This document shows positions 4,721 to 6,981 of a DNA stretch of 6,981 nucleotides, in pieces. Where the stretch lies: contig DEAW01000180.1 in assembly GCA_002348315.1 (NCBI GenBank), positions 1 through 6,981 on the forward strand. Reading direction: 5' to 3'. The DNA comes from Planctomycetaceae bacterium UBA2972. GTDB lineage: Bacteria > Planctomycetota > Planctomycetia > Pirellulales > Pirellulaceae. Below the pieces are notes generated by a model. It did not search any database. It had not been told where the DNA came from and was given only the letters and a program-made list of their open reading frames with translations. The position numbers and the translations under genes are program-made. Each line of letters opens with the position of its first letter. Position 1 is the first letter of the stretch.

Positions 4721-6829
4721 CTAATCGGGAATCCAGAGTCCGGAGCCTTCAGACTCTCCGCCAGAGGGAGATTCTGAACCAGGCGTCCAAACGCCGCCAT
4801 CGTTTCCGGCAGCAGGTGCCGCTCCGGGTACGGCTCGTGAGCCATCCGGATTCATGACGCCCATTTGGACAAGCAGTCCGTATAATTGCTCGGCGATACC
4901 GGGTTCATTGATGTGATCGGTTTCCAGCTTTCGGATAATATCTGATGCGGCCTGAGCCTCCTGGTTAATCAGTCTTAGCGGGACTTCGCGAAGTAACCAT
5001 GCGGCCGGTGATTCATCCTGTGCGATCGCTGCCGCTTTGGCCTCTTCGACAAGTGCCAGACGATCTTCTATCGTCTCGCGTGTATCCAGCAATGCCGCAT
5101 AGACGTCAGGAAGGTTGACGTGTTCCGGCTTTTCGTCTCGAGCTAAGATCTCTTCGGCAGCCTGAATGAAGCCGCGTCGGAAACCAACAAAGAAACACCG
5201 CTGATAAACGTCCCCGAGCTGTTCTGTGGATAGTTTGGTCACATCGTAGCGAGCGAGGCGGATATCCGGGACCTGATTGAGATCAATCTCCGAGGGATCA
5301 GCCGTTTCAATGGGGGAGAGCCCAAGCGATGTACGGACGTCGTCCAGTGTCGCCTGGTGGTCCCTGCACTGTAGATTGGACTCGAGGATTAATAGACATG
5401 CGTCTAGTTTGATACGAGCTTCAAAGTCGACAGATGCCTCCTCGGGTGTCACTCCACCAAGTGCCGCCAGCTTGATTTTTGGGAAGACTGTTTGCAGGCT
5501 GTGTGTCCGGTGTTCAAGCGAGAGTTCCTGGATTGTTTCCTGAGGTGTGTCTTCCGGAAAGACAGGATTCCAGGCCATCGTGTCGGTCAAAACGGGAACT
5601 TGCGAAATTTCATCCGAGGCTTCCTGCTTACCAAGGTTTCCGTCGGTAATGTCGACCAGGATATTGCCAGCTCCTTCTTCACCTCCGATGGAACTGGGAA
5701 CCAATTCAATGCGGGCATCACGGTCGGTTTGTTTACCAAACAGATAGACCGAAGCGATCCCGGTAGGGACGTCTTCCAATGACAGCTCGACGCCGCTTTC
5801 CGGTTGGGCACGATCGGTCAAAACAAAAATCGCACGTGGAGGCGGATTGTCCGGGTCGTCGTTGGAAAAACCGGGCGAAGGCACGAGACGAGCCTGGTCG
5901 CTGGCAACAAGCATTTCCTGAATCAAATCCAGATCGGTGACCGAGTAGGTGATTCGATGAATGGGTTGCACATCCGGATTGGATTGGTTTTCGAGCATTT
6001 GGGCATAAGCCTCTGCTTCGATGGCTTCATCCGAAGCTGAATCTAGACAAGCGATGTATTGCCGCCAGACATCGGCTCCCTCATCCTGCCCCAGATAGGT
6101 ATTCAAGACTGCGGCCGCTTTGAGTAGGTGCGTGTCGTTAGGATGTTCATCAAGCAGGTCTTCGACTTTGTCCAAGGCCAAAAACCAAGCGCCCCGTCGT
6201 GAGAGCTCGAAGATTTCTTCATAAGTGTCGGCATAAACCGCCTCTTCAGATTTAGGTGGAAGCGGCAAGCGTTGCTTAAGTAGCAGAGGATAGTCTGGAT
6301 TCTGAACAAACTGAAACATTCTCATCACAGCTTGCTGATTCCCGCGTGAAATCGCAGAGCCCAACGTGAGATGAGAGAACGCTGCGAACAGGTTGCCGGT
6401 TGAAAACAGAGCGTCGGTGACTCGTTGGATTGCTGGTAAGATCAACTGTGGAATTTGTTCGGTGGACGAGTACTCCAGACACTTCTGCACGTACTCCATC
6501 ACCTTGTGTGGTTCGTCAGCACTAGTGATTGCTCGTTGTGCCCAGGCCGTTGAGTTTTCCGGCTCGATGTCGAGAAACTCCAAAGCGTTTTCCTGAGCGG
6601 CATCAATTTGGCCGGTTGCCATTAGGGCGATGCCCCGCAGTGCGAGTAGGCAGCCGAGGTTTCCTTTTTCTTCAACTAGAGTTTCGATTTGCTTTAGCGT
6701 GGCGATGTACTGCTCGCCTTCGATAGCATTGGAGATCTTATCGAGCTCTTTTGCGACTTCCTTACCGCAGCAAAATCGAATCTTATCGCCGCTGCCGCAA
6801 GGACAGAAATCATTTGTAGTGAGTGCCAT
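4721..6829 (-). CDS. SEC-C motif and TPR-like repeat protein, cytoplasmic, function unknown
   Basis: This 702-residue protein starts with a SEC-C zinc motif: Cys9-x-Cys11-x8-Cys20-Cys21 within NDFCPCGSGDKIRFCC, the short zinc-binding element also found at the C-terminus of SecA. Its position right after the first ATG confirms the start. No signal peptide is present, so the protein should be cytoplasmic. Residues about 40-115 and 135-280 are helical and TPR-like (LALRGIALMATGQIDAAQENALEFLDIEPENSTAWAQRA is one good repeat, 62-100, and GAWFLALDKVEDLLDEHPND another at 213-232). The middle, about 290-440, is mixed and acidic; about 450-500 contains LAALGGVTPEEAS followed by a Leu-rich helix; about 530-660 is helical again. 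The C-terminal tail (about 661-702) is Gly/Ser/Pro rich and carries Trp-Thr-Pro at 681 and Trp-Ile-Pro at 699, one residue from the end. A scaffold or adaptor role is likely. It is the first gene of the cluster, 23 nt ahead of ribD; only a weak GGA precedes its ATG. Confidence 0.88.
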   Translation of the reverse strand: MALTTNDFCPCGSGDKIRFCCGKEVAKELDKISNAIEGEQYIATLKQIETLVEEKGNLGCLLALRGIALMATGQIDAAQENALEFLDIEPENSTAWAQRAITSADEPHKVMEYVQKCLEYSSTEQIPQLILPAIQRVTDALFSTGNLFAAFSHLTLGSAISRGNQQAVMRMFQFVQNPDYPLLLKQRLPLPPKSEEAVYADTYEEIFELSRRGAWFLALDKVEDLLDEHPNDTHLLKAAAVLNTYLGQDEGADVWRQYIACLDSASDEAIEAEAYAQMLENQSNPDVQPIHRITYSVTDLDLIQEMLVASDQARLVPSPGFSNDDPDNPPPRAIFVLTDRAQPESGVELSLEDVPTGIASVYLFGKQTDRDARIELVPSSIGGEEGAGNILVDITDGNLGKQEASDEISQVPVLTDTMAWNPVFPEDTPQETIQELSLEHRTHSLQTVFPKIKLAALGGVTPEEASVDFEARIKLDACLLILESNLQCRDHQATLDDVRTSLGLSPIETADPSEIDLNQVPDIRLARYDVTKLSTEQLGDVYQRCFFVGFRRGFIQAAEEILARDEKPEHVNLPDVYAALLDTRETIEDRLALVEEAKAAAIAQDESPAAWLLREVPLRLINQEAQAASDIIRKLETDHINEPGIAEQLYGLLVQMGVMNPDGSRAVPGAAPAAGNDGGVWTPGSESPSGGESEGSGLWIPD

Positions 6830-6981
6830 TGAGTAAGTTCCGGAGATTTCTCGGGGGATGCGTGTTCATGATTTGAAAAGACTGCCGTCGAGGCCGTGCA
6901 TTCAGGTTGATTTCATGTATCTGTATTAGAAGTCTATACCATGCTTATACGATACTTATATTTATACGATGCTTATATATA
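6830..6981. other. Upstream region of the operon, no gene
   Basis: This 152-bp stretch upstream of the SEC-C gene should hold the operon promoter. On the minus strand there are several TATAAG/TATAAA hexamers in the AT-rich outer part and a TGGTATAGA near 6945-6935, but none has a convincing -35 at 16-18 bp, so I do not call a promoter. No open frame with coding character is seen on either strand. The outer 40 bp are almost pure AT with a tandem repeat; the inner 110 bp have normal composition. Confidence 0.5.
6945..6978. repeat. Two tandem copies of an AT-rich 17-bp unit
   Basis: TTATACGATACTTATAT (6945-6961) is followed at once by TTATACGATGCTTATAT (6962-6978); 16 of 17 bases agree. The only difference is A against G at position 10. 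The hexamers CTTATA or TTTATA recur at 6944, 6955, 6961 and 6972. The array may continue past the right edge of the window, so its true copy number is unknown. It could be a small tandem array, a set of regulator binding sites, or repeated -10-like elements. Confidence 0.7.

Overview
The window looks like ordinary chromosome from a bacterium of moderate GC (about half, by eye), most likely a member of the Planctomycetota. That placement is inference. It rests on a secreted protein that joins a HEAT-like N-terminus, an STN-like domain and a beta-rich domain, on a long SEC-C/TPR protein, and on the Val-Glu-Ala-Asn-Thr form of the MutY active-site segment, all of which resemble planctomycete proteins as I remember them. 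No mobile element, CRISPR array, tRNA or rRNA is visible.

Every supported gene lies on the minus strand, so the reading order is right to left. Positions 6830-6981 are a 152-bp upstream region whose outer end carries an AT-rich 17-bp tandem repeat. Five tightly packed genes follow: a cytoplasmic SEC-C/TPR protein (6829-4721), ribD (4697-3582), a secreted STN-domain protein (start revised to 3574; ends 2276), a secreted parvulin-type peptidyl-prolyl isomerase (2295-1330) and mutY (1333-215). The junctions are 23 nt, 7 nt, a 20-nt overlap and a 4-nt ATGA overlap, so this looks like one transcription unit. After an 89-bp gap comes the first 41 codons of a second secreted protein (125 to beyond the left edge), which appears to have its own promoter.

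The operon mixes housekeeping roles: riboflavin precursor synthesis (RibD), oxidative DNA damage repair (MutY), extracytoplasmic protein folding (parvulin), and two proteins of unknown function. The secreted STN-domain protein and the parvulin are the most plausible functional pair, because both are exported and their genes overlap.

The most interesting signals are regulatory and small-scale. A perfect TATAAT sits 6 nt before the revised start of the STN-domain gene, which has no Shine-Dalgarno, so it may be transcribed as a leaderless message from inside the operon. A hairpin can hide the Shine-Dalgarno of the parvulin gene and would be opened by the ribosome finishing the upstream gene. A perfect TGTGA-N6-TCACA site lies against the start codon of the left-edge secreted gene. 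MutY has Glu where the catalytic Asp is expected. The SEC-C protein ends with a doubled Trp-x-Pro tail motif. I see no defence system, biosynthetic cluster or other clearly new multi-gene system.
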